Counted from the stretch's first letter, positions 1 to 9,702 are shown. The stretch is 64,000 nt of DNA from Rheinheimera maricola (GCF_016918075.2 NZ_JAERPS020000004.1:186001-250000); one strand, 5' to 3'. The notes: generated by a model not told the origin, from the sequence alone. Made by a program: numbers and translations.

Positions 1-2
1 AA

Positions 3-2804
3 CCCAAGCAACAGCTGCAACCTCACCTAAGCCAGATGTTATCGCAACTTGATGTTGAGCAACTTAACGCCGAGGCGCAACAGCAGCTAAAGCGCTTGTT
101 GATGGCCAGTAGTTTTATAGGCCGCACCTTGCAGCAGCAAGGGCAGTACCTGGCCGAGTTTACTTGCTCTGAGCAACTGTTGCGTGCCTTACACAGTGAC
201 GATGGCACGGCGCCAGAGTTGGCGCTATTGGATGAAGCGGCCGCTTTTGCCTGCTTGCGACGTTATCGCAATATACAGCTGTGTCGCATTCTGGCGGCAG
301 ATGTTCTGCAATTGCAGCCAATTTGCAGTAGTTTACAGCAGGTTTCGACCTTGGCCGACGTTACCATTAACGCAGCGTATCAATGGGCTTATCAACAGCT
401 TAGTGCGCAATGGGGTACGCCACAGGACGAACGGGGTGAGGCGATGCCGTTATTAATTCTCGGCATGGGTAAATTGGGCGGTGCTGAGCTGAATTTCTCC
501 TCTGATATTGACTTAATTTTTACTTATCCGGCCAACGGCGAAACCGCAGGTGGGCGGCGTAGTTGCGAAAACCAACAATTTTTTACCAAGCTGGGGCAAA
601 AACTTATCGCGGCTTTGCACCAGGTAACCGCTGATGGCTTTGTGTACCGGGTTGATATGCGGCTGCGTCCCTTTGGTGATAGCGGCCCGTTGGTGCTGAG
701 TTTTGCTGCGATGGAAGATTATTACCAGGAACAGGGCCGCGAGTGGGAGCGCTATGCCATGTTAAAAGCCCGGGTGTTGAACCCGGATGGTTTCCACAGT
801 AGCGAGCTGCAACAACTATTAAAACCGTTTATTTACCGGCGCTATATCGATTTTTCAGCGATTGAGTCGTTACGGCGGATGAAACAGCAAATTGAACAGG
901 AAAACCGCCGGTTAAACCGTCGCGATAACATTAAGCTCGGTGTTGGCGGTATTCGCGAAGTAGAATTTACAGTGCAAACATTGCAATTGATCCGCGGTGG
1001 ACGTATTCCTGCGCTGCAGCAACCCTCTCTGTTAACCGCGCTCACAGTACTGGCAGATGAACAGATTTTAACGCCAGAGCAGGCAGAGGAATTGCGACAG
1101 GATTATCTATTGTTACGCCGGGTAGAGCAGGCATTACAAGGTATAGATGATCAGCAAACCCAAACGCTACCACAGGACGATATACCGCGTGCGCAGTTAT
1201 TGGCGGCGCTAAACCTTGACAGTTGGCCGACCCTGCAGCAGCAAGTCGCACTCGCCATGACGCGTGTGCACCAGCATTTTAAACAAGTGATAGACAGCGG
1301 CGAAGAGTTGGAGCAGCAGGAAATTACCTTGGGGCGACTAATATGGGATAGCGAGCAGCCAGCAGAAGACTTTGCCAGCCAGTTAGATTGGCTAGACACC
1401 GCTCAGGCCGTAGAGCTAATAAGCCAGCTGCAGCAATTTAAGCAAGACTGCCAAAAGCGCAGCGTCGGGCCGCGAGGTCGTGATTTTCTGGCCAAATTAA
1501 TCCCGTTGTTATTGCATATGTTGCAGCAGCAGCACTGTTTGCCAGCGGTCTTGGTTCGCGTGCTGGGGGTGTTCCGGCAAATTGTTACACGCACCGCCTA
1601 TCTTGAACTGCTATTTGAAAACCCGCCTGCATTGCAGCAGCTGGTTTTATTATGCAATCAAAGCGGTTGGTTGGCAGAGCACCTGGCGCGTTACCCGATG
1701 TTGTTGGATGAACTTATCGATCCGGCACAGTTGTATCAGCTGGCAACGCAAGCCGATTATCAGGACCGGCTGCGGCAACAATTATTGCGGGTGCCAGCTG
1801 ATGATCTTGAATTGTTGATGGAAACGCTGCGCCAATATAAACAGGCGCAGCAATTGCGTATTGCGGCTGCCGACATTAGCGGTGTATTGCCCTTGATGAA
1901 GGTGTCAGATCACTTAACCTGGTTAGCTGAAGTACTGCTGGCGCAGGTCGTTGAGCTGGCTTGGCAGCAAATGACCGAGCGCTATGGCTTGCCTGATGGT
2001 GCCACAGATCAGGATAAGGGGCTGGCGGTTATTGCATACGGTAAACTCGGTGGGCTGGAGCTGGGTTATGGCTCGGATCTGGATTTGGTGTTTGTGCACA
2101 GTTGCGTCAGCCAGGGGCCGACGCAGGGCGAACGCGCTATTGATTCAAAACAGTTTTATCTAAAGCTAGTGCAGCGAATTCTGCATCTGTTTACCACCCG
2201 CACTAACAGCGGCGTATTGTATGAAGTGGATACGCGGTTGCGTCCATCTGGTAACTCAGGCCTGCTAGCGATTAACATCGATACATATGCCGACTACCTG
2301 CAGCACGAAGCCTGGACCTGGGAGCATCAAGCGTTGGTAAGGGCCAGAGCTATTTATGGTGGCGCGGCCTTGTGTCAGCGTTTTGAGCACATCCGCCAGC
2401 ACATTATTTGCTTGGCGCGTGACAGTAAAACATTGCTGCAAGATGTGCTGCAAATGCGGGAAAAATTACGCCAGCATCACGCTGGCAAAACAGACGATCC
2501 GAAACACAGCGTTGGCGGTATTGTCGATTTGGAGTTTATTAGCCAGTATTTGGTGCTGTCGCAGGGCGCTGCTCATCCGGACTTGTATCGCTATAGCGAT
2601 AATATCCGCATCCTGGATGCGGCCGCGCAGTGCGGCTTATTACCCTCGCCACAAGTGGAGGCGTTACAGCGGGCGTATCAGTTGTTGCGCGGTGCGGGCC
2701 ATCGTCAGACACTTGCGCCGGCAGCTTTACCCGCTGCCGACACTTTAGCTGAGGCGAAGCAGACGGTGGAACTGGCGTGGCAGCAGCTGTTTGCGCATGC
2801 TTAG
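3..2804 (+). CDS. glnE: Bifunctional glutamine synthetase adenylyltransferase/deadenylase, 5' end cut by window
   Basis: GlnE adenylylates and deadenylylates glutamine synthetase in response to PII, tuning ammonium assimilation. Two nucleotidyltransferase halves are visible: GMGKLGGAELNFSSDIDLIF near residue 143 counted from the first ATG at 36 (deadenylase half), and AYGKLGGLELGYGSDLDLVF near residue 665 (adenylylating half). Each is followed by an RPFG/RPSG strand, as expected of the DUF294/GlnE fold. The frame is open from position 3 without a stop, and the ATG at 36 gives 922 residues against about 946 in E. coli, with the first catalytic motif lying closer to the N-terminus than usual. 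The true start is therefore probably just outside the window. The gene converges on the next gene, 32 bp away. Confidence 0.96.
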   Translation, partial: PKQQLQPHLSQMLSQLDVEQLNAEAQQQLKRLLMASSFIGRTLQQQGQYLAEFTCSEQLLRALHSDDGTAPELALLDEAAAFACLRRYRNIQLCRILAADVLQLQPICSSLQQVSTLADVTINAAYQWAYQQLSAQWGTPQDERGEAMPLLILGMGKLGGAELNFSSDIDLIFTYPANGETAGGRRSCENQQFFTKLGQKLIAALHQVTADGFVYRVDMRLRPFGDSGPLVLSFAAMEDYYQEQGREWERYAMLKARVLNPDGFHSSELQQLLKPFIYRRYIDFSAIESLRRMKQQIEQENRRLNRRDNIKLGVGGIREVEFTVQTLQLIRGGRIPALQQPSLLTALTVLADEQILTPEQAEELRQDYLLLRRVEQALQGIDDQQTQTLPQDDIPRAQLLAALNLDSWPTLQQQVALAMTRVHQHFKQVIDSGEELEQQEITLGRLIWDSEQPAEDFASQLDWLDTAQAVELISQLQQFKQDCQKRSVGPRGRDFLAKLIPLLLHMLQQQHCLPAVLVRVLGVFRQIVTRTAYLELLFENPPALQQLVLLCNQSGWLAEHLARYPMLLDELIDPAQLYQLATQADYQDRLRQQLLRVPADDLELLMETLRQYKQAQQLRIAAADISGVLPLMKVSDHLTWLAEVLLAQVVELAWQQMTERYGLPDGATDQDKGLAVIAYGKLGGLELGYGSDLDLVFVHSCVSQGPTQGERAIDSKQFYLKLVQRILHLFTTRTNSGVLYEVDTRLRPSGNSGLLAINIDTYADYLQHEAWTWEHQALVRARAIYGGAALCQRFEHIRQHIICLARDSKTLLQDVLQMREKLRQHHAGKTDDPKHSVGGIVDLEFISQYLVLSQGAAHPDLYRYSDNIRILDAAAQCGLLPSPQVEALQRAYQLLRGAGHRQTLAPAALPAADTLAEAKQTVELAWQQLFAHA

Positions 2805-2836
2805 TGCGCGGCCATTAATGTGTTATTACACTGTCA

Positions 2837-3424
2837 CTACTGTGCCGGGACGTCGTTTTGGGTTGCGACACAGTGCTGTGTTAAATGCTCATTGGTCTTA
2901 TCGGTAATTACTGCTGCACGCTCTTTGGGGCAGTAAAACGATAATACCGGTGACTGAAAATCGGGTGCAATCGCTTGGGCAATTTGATGCACTGTGGCGA
3001 TTAGGCTGCCATTAACCTGAAAATACTGCTTAATAACATAGTCACGTGGCAAGGTCCAAAACAGTTCTACCCCTTCTGCACGGGCATACTCTGCTAGTTT
3101 GGTTTTAACGGTATCGCCTTCGCGAAAACGCCGATCTGTTACCTTGCCTCGCCAGTCGTCTTTGCCGGGAACCACCACTAACGCCCTTTGCTGCAAGGTT
3201 TGCGTCAGTTTATCGCTGGTATCAGGCAGGGTAAGTTTGAACTTGGATAATTCACGCGCGCCATCTGCCACCGAGCCGCGAACCTTACTATAAAACTCGC
3301 TAAAGCCTGCAGCGGCCTGATTAACTTTATCTGTGCGTAGTATTAAGTCTGGTTTGGTTAGCAGTACATAGCCAATACCACCCAGTAGCAACAACAATAT
3401 GATATTACGGATCCAGAACCACAT
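2837..3424 (-). CDS. Membrane-anchored protein of unknown function
   Basis: I do not recognise this 195-residue protein with confidence. It has one N-terminal membrane segment (residues 5-23), a linker, and a C-terminal domain of about 90 residues. The pattern from about residue 105 (GDTVKTKLAEYARAEGVELF, then a hydrophobic strand, then GSLIATVHQIAQAIA) resembles the small alpha/beta domain of TcpQ/PilL and secretin N-terminal (STN) proteins, so a periplasmic domain held by an N-terminal anchor is plausible. That is inference from pattern only. It starts 3 bp after the stop of the LpxL-type acyltransferase and is very likely cotranscribed with it. Confidence 0.85.
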   Translation of the reverse strand: MWFWIRNIILLLLLGGIGYVLLTKPDLILRTDKVNQAAAGFSEFYSKVRGSVADGARELSKFKLTLPDTSDKLTQTLQQRALVVVPGKDDWRGKVTDRRFREGDTVKTKLAEYARAEGVELFWTLPRDYVIKQYFQVNGSLIATVHQIAQAIAPDFQSPVLSFYCPKERAAVITDKTNEHLTQHCVATQNDVPAQ

Positions 3425-3427
3425 AAG

Positions 3428-4360
3428 TCAGCCTCGTTTGTATAAAGATGCAGCAGTGGCATCAGGCCGGGTTTTAAAACGTCTATGCAGCCACATATAT
3501 TGCTCAGGATGGCGCAACACGGCTTGCTCAACCCACTGATTGACCTTGGTCACATCGGCTTTGTCATCCCCGCTGGGGAATTGCGCCAACTTTGGCAACA
3601 CATCAACCTGATAACCCCGGTTACCCTCCAGCCTGCTGGTAACAACCGGAATAACCACACAATTGGCAGCATTAGCAAATAATAGCGTACCTGTGGTTGT
3701 TGCGGCATCGGCTACGGCAAAAAACGGCACAAACTCAGACCGATTGCGGCCATAATCCTGATCTGGCAAATAAAAGCAGACTTCCTGTTGGTTAAGTGCC
3801 GCGACCAAGCCTTTTACATCGCGTTTGCCCACCATATATTTGTTGGCTTTAATGCGACCATGGTACTGCAAGTAATCCATTAGCGGGTTATTGTGTGGCC
3901 GGTAAAAACCAACACTGGGATGGGTTAAACCAAACACCCGGCCTGCGGCTTCTAAGTGCAAAAAATGAGCGGCCAGCAGCAGCACACCTTTGCCTTCTGC
4001 CACGGCAGATTGTATATGTTCATAGCCGTTAAAATGCGCCAGTTTTCTAATCCGCCAGTTTGGCCACCACCAGCCGATAATGGTATCGAATAATGCTTTG
4101 CCGGTTTCTTCAAAGTTATGTTTAACCAATGCTGCCTGCTCCGCGGCCGGCATAGTTGGAAAGCACAGCTCGATATTGCGCCGTGCTACGTTGCGTCGCG
4201 ATTTTAAGCTGTTATGCAGCAAACGGCCAAACCCTGCGCCTATCGCCATCAGTACCGAATAGGGTAGCCAGCTAACTAGCCAAAGTAACGCGGCGCCAAG
4301 CCATAATAACCAATAATTTGGCAACAAGAAGCGCCAGCTAAATTGCGGAGCTTGAACCAC
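3428..4360 (-). CDS. lpxL: Lipid A biosynthesis lauroyl-type acyltransferase
   Basis: Transfers a secondary acyl chain from acyl-ACP to Kdo2-lipid IVA at the inner membrane during lipid A maturation. The 310 residues match LpxL/LpxM/LpxP in length. There is an N-terminal hydrophobic anchor (about residues 15-40), the HX4E catalytic motif in AAHFLHLEAAGR, the YRPHNNPLMD segment, LPDQDYGRN, and the C-terminal EQYMWLHRRFKTRP that is near-invariant in the family. LpxL is a better match than LpxM, but the acyl preference cannot be read from sequence. It is transcribed with the small membrane protein downstream. Confidence 0.93.
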   Translation of the reverse strand: MVQAPQFSWRFLLPNYWLLWLGAALLWLVSWLPYSVLMAIGAGFGRLLHNSLKSRRNVARRNIELCFPTMPAAEQAALVKHNFEETGKALFDTIIGWWWPNWRIRKLAHFNGYEHIQSAVAEGKGVLLLAAHFLHLEAAGRVFGLTHPSVGFYRPHNNPLMDYLQYHGRIKANKYMVGKRDVKGLVAALNQQEVCFYLPDQDYGRNRSEFVPFFAVADAATTTGTLLFANAANCVVIPVVTSRLEGNRGYQVDVLPKLAQFPSGDDKADVTKVNQWVEQAVLRHPEQYMWLHRRFKTRPDATAASLYKRG

Positions 4361-4433
4361 GCGATATCCTCAGCAAAAAATAATGCGCTATTGTAGCCAA
4401 ATTCAGCGGGGGGGACAGCGAAAACTGGTAGGA

Positions 4434-4457
4434 GGTTCACCGCGGGTGCGGTGAACC
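4434..4457 (-). terminator. Perfect hairpin just downstream of tolC
   Basis: GGTTCACCGC and GCGGTGAACC form a perfect 10-bp stem with a 4-nt loop, starting about 10 bp after the tolC stop on the minus strand. No long T-run follows, only a short TTTT some 8 nt later. It may be a weak intrinsic terminator or an mRNA 3'-end stabilising hairpin. Confidence 0.6.
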
Positions 4458-4466
4458 GGTATCTAA

Positions 4467-5825
4467 TCAGTTAGCTAAAGCCTGATTAATGCCCAGTAAG
4501 TCTTGTTCAGACAGATTGCCGGCGGCTTGTTTCAGCGTCAGGATAGCAATAACATAATTGTAGCGCGCGCCTGATAAGTTGCGGCGGGCTTCAAACAGGT
4601 TACGGGTGCTTTGCAATACGTCAACAATAGTGCGGGTACCCACTTCAAAACCGGCTTCAGTCGCGTTTAAAGCACTCTCAGCAGAAATTACCGCTTGCTC
4701 CAATGCGCGAATGGTAGCGATATTGGCATTAATATCGTTAAACGAGCTACGTACCTGGCGCACTGCTGTGCGATAGCTCAGCTCTAAATCCTGGCTGGCC
4801 GCCACATAGTTTGCGCGGGCTACTTCAGTTTGAGCCATGGTAGCGCCGCCGCTGTACAGAGGCACAGACAGGTTAACCCCAATCTCTTTGCTATCCAGTC
4901 TTGGCACATTGGTATTGGTTGTTTGCCCGCCAATAGTATTTTTAACGTCATTGTCATTGGTAGACCATGAGGCGTCCAAACTGGCCGTGGCATAATGCCC
5001 TGCTTTGGCGCGCTCAATGTCGTTATCCGCAATTTCCAATGCCAGTTTGTTGGCTTTCAGGCTGAGGTTCATTTGTTCAGCCAGTTTAACCCACTCATCA
5101 GCTGTAGCCGGTGAAGGTGGCTGTGTTGAGAACTTGTCGGTATTTAAACTGGCCAGCTCAGCGTGGTACTGACCGGTTATTTCGCGTAATGCTTCGCGTG
5201 CTGTCTCCAGGCTATTTTGCGCTGTAATTTCACGTGCTACGGCACTGTCAAATTGTGCTTGAGCTTCATGCACGTCAGTAATTGCGGTTAAGCCTACTGC
5301 AAACCGCTGCTTAGTTTGCTCTAGCTGGCGCTCAATAGAGCGTTTTTCGGCTTCTGCAAATCCCAGATCATCAACCGCTTTTAACACATTAAAATAGGTT
5401 TGCGAGGTTCGCACAATTAAGGTTTGAATAGCGGCATCAAGATTAGTCTGGCTTTGCAGTGCGCGCTTTTCGGCAGTATCAAGATTTTTCCAGTTGCTCC
5501 AGTCGAACAGCGATTGCTGCAAACCAACCCGGGCATTCCAGCCTGTGGTTTCATTGTCAAACACAACTAAACCACTTTCTAACACTGTGGTGCGCTCAGA
5601 TACTGATTTACCATAACCAGCGGTTAAGTTTACCTGTGGTAGTAAACTGGCCTTTGACACATCTATACCTTGCTTGGCAGCGTCGCGGTTGGCGGCGGCT
5701 TTTAGCAATTGTGGGTCTTTTTGTGTGGCGAGCTGATAAATGCTTTGTAGATCGTCAGCAACGGCATGCACACTGAACATAGCAAAGCTAGTGGCTAACA
5801 AAGTGCTTAATAAGGTCTTTTTCAT
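4467..5825 (-). CDS. tolC: Outer membrane efflux channel TolC
   Basis: TolC-type trimeric outer-membrane channel used by RND, ABC and MFS pumps and type I secretion. I chose the ATG at 5825 (MKKTLLSTLL): it opens directly into a cleavable signal peptide ending SVHAVA and has AGGA about 9 nt upstream. The frame stays open upstream to 5918, but that extension would bury the signal peptide. The 452-residue product shows the duplicated OEP repeat, with LFDWSNW and VPLYSGG marking the paired beta-strand segments, and long Gln/Ala-rich helices. It is divergent from nudF, the arrangement seen in E. coli. No pump operon adjoins it, so it can serve several pumps, including the adaptor/permease pair at 17-21 kb. 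Confidence 0.95.
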   Translation of the reverse strand: MKKTLLSTLLATSFAMFSVHAVADDLQSIYQLATQKDPQLLKAAANRDAAKQGIDVSKASLLPQVNLTAGYGKSVSERTTVLESGLVVFDNETTGWNARVGLQQSLFDWSNWKNLDTAEKRALQSQTNLDAAIQTLIVRTSQTYFNVLKAVDDLGFAEAEKRSIERQLEQTKQRFAVGLTAITDVHEAQAQFDSAVAREITAQNSLETAREALREITGQYHAELASLNTDKFSTQPPSPATADEWVKLAEQMNLSLKANKLALEIADNDIERAKAGHYATASLDASWSTNDNDVKNTIGGQTTNTNVPRLDSKEIGVNLSVPLYSGGATMAQTEVARANYVAASQDLELSYRTAVRQVRSSFNDINANIATIRALEQAVISAESALNATEAGFEVGTRTIVDVLQSTRNLFEARRNLSGARYNYVIAILTLKQAAGNLSEQDLLGINQALAN

Positions 5826-5932
5826 TTTTACCAATCCTGGCCGTATAAAAGGAAACTGCACGAATAATACTCTGTTACGGTAAACTAGGTAATCATTAAA
5901 CGGTAAAGTTACCCGCAAGAGTGTAACAGAAT

Positions 5933-6580
5933 GTGAGTACAGATATGTCTGATGTTAACTTGAGCCAGTATCCGTCATTTCATGCAGATGATGTAGAGAT
6001 TCTCGATAAAAGCACGGTTTTTCAGGGTTTTTTCCGTTTAGAACGCTACAGCCTGCGCCATCGTTTGTTCGCTGGCGGTTGGAGTGAAGTGATGCAGCGC
6101 GAAATGTTTGAGCGTGGCCATGCGGTGGTGGTTTTGCCGTATAACGCGCAAACCGACGAACTGGTGTTAATTGAGCAGTTTCGGCTTGGTGCTATGCCAA
6201 GTAGTCATAGCCCTTGGTTGCTAGAGGCGATTGCGGGCATGGTAGAGCCCGGCGAGAGCGCAAGTGAGGTGGCGCAGCGTGAGGCTGAAGAGGAAGCTGG
6301 GTTAACAATTACCGAGCTTTGGCCTATGCTTAGCTACTTATCTAGTCCGGGCGGCACCACAGAGCGTATTCAGTTGTTCCTTGGCCGTTTAACACAACCG
6401 GTAACGGCGGGGGTGTTTGGTTTGGCCGAAGAGCACGAAGATATTAAAGTGCATGTATTACCGCGTGCGCAGGCGATGCAGCTACTGGCTGAACAAAAAA
6501 TTGATAATGCGGCCAGTGTTATTGCGTTGCAGTGGCTGGCACTGAATATTGACAAGGTGAAACAGATCTGGGGGGCATAG
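5933..6580 (+). CDS. nudF: ADP-ribose pyrophosphatase (Nudix)
   Basis: Hydrolyses ADP-ribose to AMP and ribose-5-phosphate. The Nudix box GX5EX7REUXEEXGU is intact between AGMVEPGE and REAEEEAGL (about residues 101-124), and the C-terminal block KIDNAASVIALQWL is the same as in E. coli NudF. The start given is GTG at 5933; an ATG at 5945 (MSDVNLSQ) is an equally reasonable start. It is the first gene of a run continuing through yqiB, yqiA, parE and parC. Confidence 0.95.
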   Translation: MSTDMSDVNLSQYPSFHADDVEILDKSTVFQGFFRLERYSLRHRLFAGGWSEVMQREMFERGHAVVVLPYNAQTDELVLIEQFRLGAMPSSHSPWLLEAIAGMVEPGESASEVAQREAEEEAGLTITELWPMLSYLSSPGGTTERIQLFLGRLTQPVTAGVFGLAEEHEDIKVHVLPRAQAMQLLAEQKIDNAASVIALQWLALNIDKVKQIWGA

Positions 6581-6581
6581 C

Positions 6582-7019
6582 GTGTGGTTTAAACGGCAAA
6601 AATATGTGCCAAAATTACCGGATTTTCTGGCGTTGTGTGAGCGCAACTACGCCCAACTTAATCGTTACCTGCATGCGCAGGTTGAGTGTGGCCACAGTGT
6701 CGACATTCAGGTCACCGAGCAGCATTGTTATCGCCTTAGCGTGACCGATGTTGCACGCTTTACCACCACCTTACAAATTGAGTTGCTTGGCGCCGGGCAG
6801 TTTTTCCGGCCACAATTTACCGTGCGGCTTTATCATGATGCCCAGGTAGCTGAAGTGCTGGCATGCCAACATATCAGCCGGTTTAAAGCCCGTTATGATT
6901 ATCCAAACCTGGAAATGCTGCTGCCGGATGAAAAACGTCAGATTAATCTGCTACTACGTGATTGGTTAAAGTTGTGTAGCGCTCAGGGCTATGTTAACCG
7001 CGAGCTGGCGTTCGGCTGA
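6582..7019 (+). CDS. yqiB: DUF1249 family protein YqiB
   Basis: Small (145 residue) DUF1249 protein of unknown biochemical role, in its conserved place directly after nudF with one base between stop and GTG start. Recognisable family features are LNRYLHAQVECGH near the N-terminus, a central FFRPQFTVRLYHDAQVAEV strand region, and the C-terminal ARYDYPNLEMLLPDEK and LLRDWLKLC blocks. The assignment is by family and synteny. Confidence 0.92.
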   Translation: MWFKRQKYVPKLPDFLALCERNYAQLNRYLHAQVECGHSVDIQVTEQHCYRLSVTDVARFTTTLQIELLGAGQFFRPQFTVRLYHDAQVAEVLACQHISRFKARYDYPNLEMLLPDEKRQINLLLRDWLKLCSAQGYVNRELAFG

Positions 7020-7159
7020 GTTACCAATTTGCGGTAAAATCGCAGTAGGGGTTGGCGCAAATCACCGGATACAATGTAGTGGCACGTGCCGCAGAGGAAG
7101 CTCCTGAACAGCAGTGGGATGTTGTCGACTGTCCCGCCGGTTAGAATTAAAGAAAAGTA

Positions 7160-7738
7160 ATGTTAATGAATAAAAAAGTAGTGTATTTACATGGCTTTGC
7201 CAGTTCATCGCAATCGGAAAAAGCGCTGTTAACCAGCGCCTTTTTTGCCCGGAATTATCGTCATATTGACTATGCCGCCCTGGATTTACCTTATGAGCCC
7301 ATTGCAGCGTTGGCATTAATTAAGCAGCATATTGGCACGCGGCGTGATGTGGCATTAATTGGCAGCTCACTGGGCGGCTTTCTGGCAACCTGTATAGCCG
7401 AACAATTGGCCTGCCGAGCTTGCTTAATTAACCCCGCGGTAGCGCCGCATACGGTATTAAATAAACACTTGGGCCGCTATTATCACCCGGTATTGCAACA
7501 GCATTTTGATGTTACTCCAGCCCAGATAAACCAACTCAAGCAGTTGATGCCAGCGCAGTTGCAACAGCCACAGAATTACCTGCTGTTGTTGCAAAGCGGC
7601 GATGAAGTGTTAGATTACCGTCTTGCGCTTGACTATTATCAGGGCGCCGAAATAAAACTGAGCGAAGGTGGCGATCACAGTTATGTCGGTTATGCGGCTC
7701 AACTTGAGACTATTGCCAATTTTTGCCAACTCGCGTAA
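7160..7738 (+). CDS. yqiA: YqiA-type alpha/beta-hydrolase esterase
   Basis: Small cytoplasmic esterase of the alpha/beta-hydrolase fold. The oxyanion segment YLHGFASSSQS, the nucleophile elbow GSSLGGF, the acid in SGDEVLDY and the catalytic His in GGDHSYVG are all present in order. The first ATG at 7160 is given; a second ATG at 7166 (MNKKVVYLHG) is possible. In E. coli cpdA lies between yqiB and yqiA. Here only a 140-bp spacer is present, with no phosphodiesterase reading frame. Confidence 0.92.
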   Translation: MLMNKKVVYLHGFASSSQSEKALLTSAFFARNYRHIDYAALDLPYEPIAALALIKQHIGTRRDVALIGSSLGGFLATCIAEQLACRACLINPAVAPHTVLNKHLGRYYHPVLQQHFDVTPAQINQLKQLMPAQLQQPQNYLLLLQSGDEVLDYRLALDYYQGAEIKLSEGGDHSYVGYAAQLETIANFCQLA

Positions 7739-7773
7739 AACGCGCTAAATCCAATCAGCCAGTGACCGAGACT

Positions 7774-9669
7774 ATGACTTCACAACAGTACAATGCCGAT
7801 TCGATTGAAGTGCTGACCGGGCTTGAGCCTGTGCAGCGTCGCCCGGGAATGTATACCGACACCACCCGGCCAAATCATTTGGGCCAGGAAGTAATCGATA
7901 ACAGTGTCGATGAAGCCTTAGCCGGGCATGCCGACACCGTGCAAGTCATATTGCATGATGATCAGTCACTTGAGGTAATAGATAACGGCCGTGGTATGCC
8001 GGTAGACATTCACCCTGAAGAGGGTGTGACGGGCGTAGAGCTGATTTTTTGCCGCCTGCATGCCGGTGGCAAATTCTCCAACAAAAATTATCAGTTTTCC
8101 GGTGGTTTACACGGCGTGGGCATTTCGGTGGTTAATGCACTATCCAGCCGGGTAGATGTAACCGTGCGCCGCGACAGCAATGTATACGAAATGGCGTTTG
8201 AACACGGTAATAAAGTGTCTGAGTTAACCATTACTGGCACGGTAGGTAAACGCAATACCGGCACCCGGGTAAGGTTTTGGCCGACGCCGTCGTATTTCGA
8301 CTCGCCAAAGTTTTCTGTCAGCCGCATGTTGCATGTGCTGAAAGCCAAAGCGGTATTGTGCCCGGGTTTAACCGTTAGTTTTGACGATAAAGTGAACCAA
8401 CAGCAGTATCAGTGGTGCTATCAAAACGGCATTAAAGACTATCTGGCTGAATCAGTTAAAGACTATATTTGCTTGCCAGAACAGCCATTTATTGGCAGTT
8501 TTAGCGCCAGCACCGAAGCGGTGGAGTGGGCGCTATTATGGCAACCTGAAGGTGGCGAATTGGTAACAGAAAGCTACGTTAACCTTATTCCCACCGCGCA
8601 GGGCGGTACCCATGTAAACGGCTTACGCCAGGGCTTGCTGGAGGCCTTGCGCGAATTTTGTGAATTTCGTAACTTACTGCCGCGCGGTATTAAGTTATCG
8701 CCGGAAGATGTGTGGGACCGTTGCAGCTATATCTTGTCGCTGAAAATGCAGGACCCGCAATTTGCTGGCCAAACCAAAGAGCGGTTGTCATCTAGGCAAT
8801 CGGCTGCTTTTGTCTCTGGTATTGTGAAAGACGCCTTTAGTTTATGGCTAAACGAGCACACCGATATTGCTGAGATGCTGGCTGACTTTTGTATCAACAA
8901 CGCCCAAAAGCGCTTAAAAGCAGCAAAAAAGGTAGTGCGCAAAAAAGTGACCTCTGGCCCGGCATTGCCTGGCAAGCTGGCCGATTGCTCGTCGCAGGAT
9001 TTAAACCAGACGGAGTTGTTTTTCGTTGAAGGGGACTCGGCAGGTGGCAGTGCTAAGCAAGCGCGCAGCCGCGAGTTTCAGGCGGTTATGCCACTACGCG
9101 GTAAAATTCTCAATACCTGGGAGGTTGATTCAGGTCAGATCCTGGCGTCACAGGAAGTGCATGATATCTCTGTTGCTATTGGTATGGATCCAGACAGTAA
9201 CGATTTAACCGCGCTGCGCTATGGCAAGATTTGTATTTTGGCCGATGCCGACTCAGATGGTTTACACATTGCTACTTTGCTGTGTGCGCTGTTTATGCGA
9301 CATTTCCGCAGCTTGGTGGAAGCAGGCCATGTTTATGTTGCCATGCCGCCACTCTATCGCATTGATATTGGCAAAGAGGTGTATTACGCCTTGGATGAAG
9401 GTGAGAAAAACGGCATTTTAGATCGAATAGAGGCCGAGAAAAAGCGCGGCAAGGTTAACGTGCAACGCTTTAAAGGTTTGGGTGAAATGAACCCCTTGCA
9501 ACTGCGTGAAACCACGATGGACCCGAATACCCGCCGCCTGGTGCAGCTGACTATCGACGATGTGGCCCAAACGCTGGAAATTATGGATATGTTACTGGCG
9601 AAAAAACGCTCCGCTGATCGGCGTGACTGGCTGGAGCAAAAAGGCGACAAAGCCGCGATTGCGGTTTAG
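7774..9669 (+). CDS. parE: DNA topoisomerase IV subunit B
   Basis: ATPase subunit of topoisomerase IV, which decatenates daughter chromosomes. The start MTSQQYNADSIEVL at 7774 matches the E. coli ParE N-terminus; the frame extends to 7723, but that would overlap yqiA and add residues without similarity. The GHKL ATP-binding region (QEVIDNSVDEALAG, IDNGRGMPVD, GGLHGVGISVVNAL), the TOPRIM residues (FVEGDSAGGSAKQAR, LADADSDGLHI) and the C-terminal FKGLGEMNP block are intact over 631 residues, the usual ParE length. Confidence 0.97.
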   Translation: MTSQQYNADSIEVLTGLEPVQRRPGMYTDTTRPNHLGQEVIDNSVDEALAGHADTVQVILHDDQSLEVIDNGRGMPVDIHPEEGVTGVELIFCRLHAGGKFSNKNYQFSGGLHGVGISVVNALSSRVDVTVRRDSNVYEMAFEHGNKVSELTITGTVGKRNTGTRVRFWPTPSYFDSPKFSVSRMLHVLKAKAVLCPGLTVSFDDKVNQQQYQWCYQNGIKDYLAESVKDYICLPEQPFIGSFSASTEAVEWALLWQPEGGELVTESYVNLIPTAQGGTHVNGLRQGLLEALREFCEFRNLLPRGIKLSPEDVWDRCSYILSLKMQDPQFAGQTKERLSSRQSAAFVSGIVKDAFSLWLNEHTDIAEMLADFCINNAQKRLKAAKKVVRKKVTSGPALPGKLADCSSQDLNQTELFFVEGDSAGGSAKQARSREFQAVMPLRGKILNTWEVDSGQILASQEVHDISVAIGMDPDSNDLTALRYGKICILADADSDGLHIATLLCALFMRHFRSLVEAGHVYVAMPPLYRIDIGKEVYYALDEGEKNGILDRIEAEKKRGKVNVQRFKGLGEMNPLQLRETTMDPNTRRLVQLTIDDVAQTLEIMDMLLAKKRSADRRDWLEQKGDKAAIAV

Positions 9670-9702
9670 CGAAATGATAAATAGTGGTAGGGCCGGTTAA
9701 CC

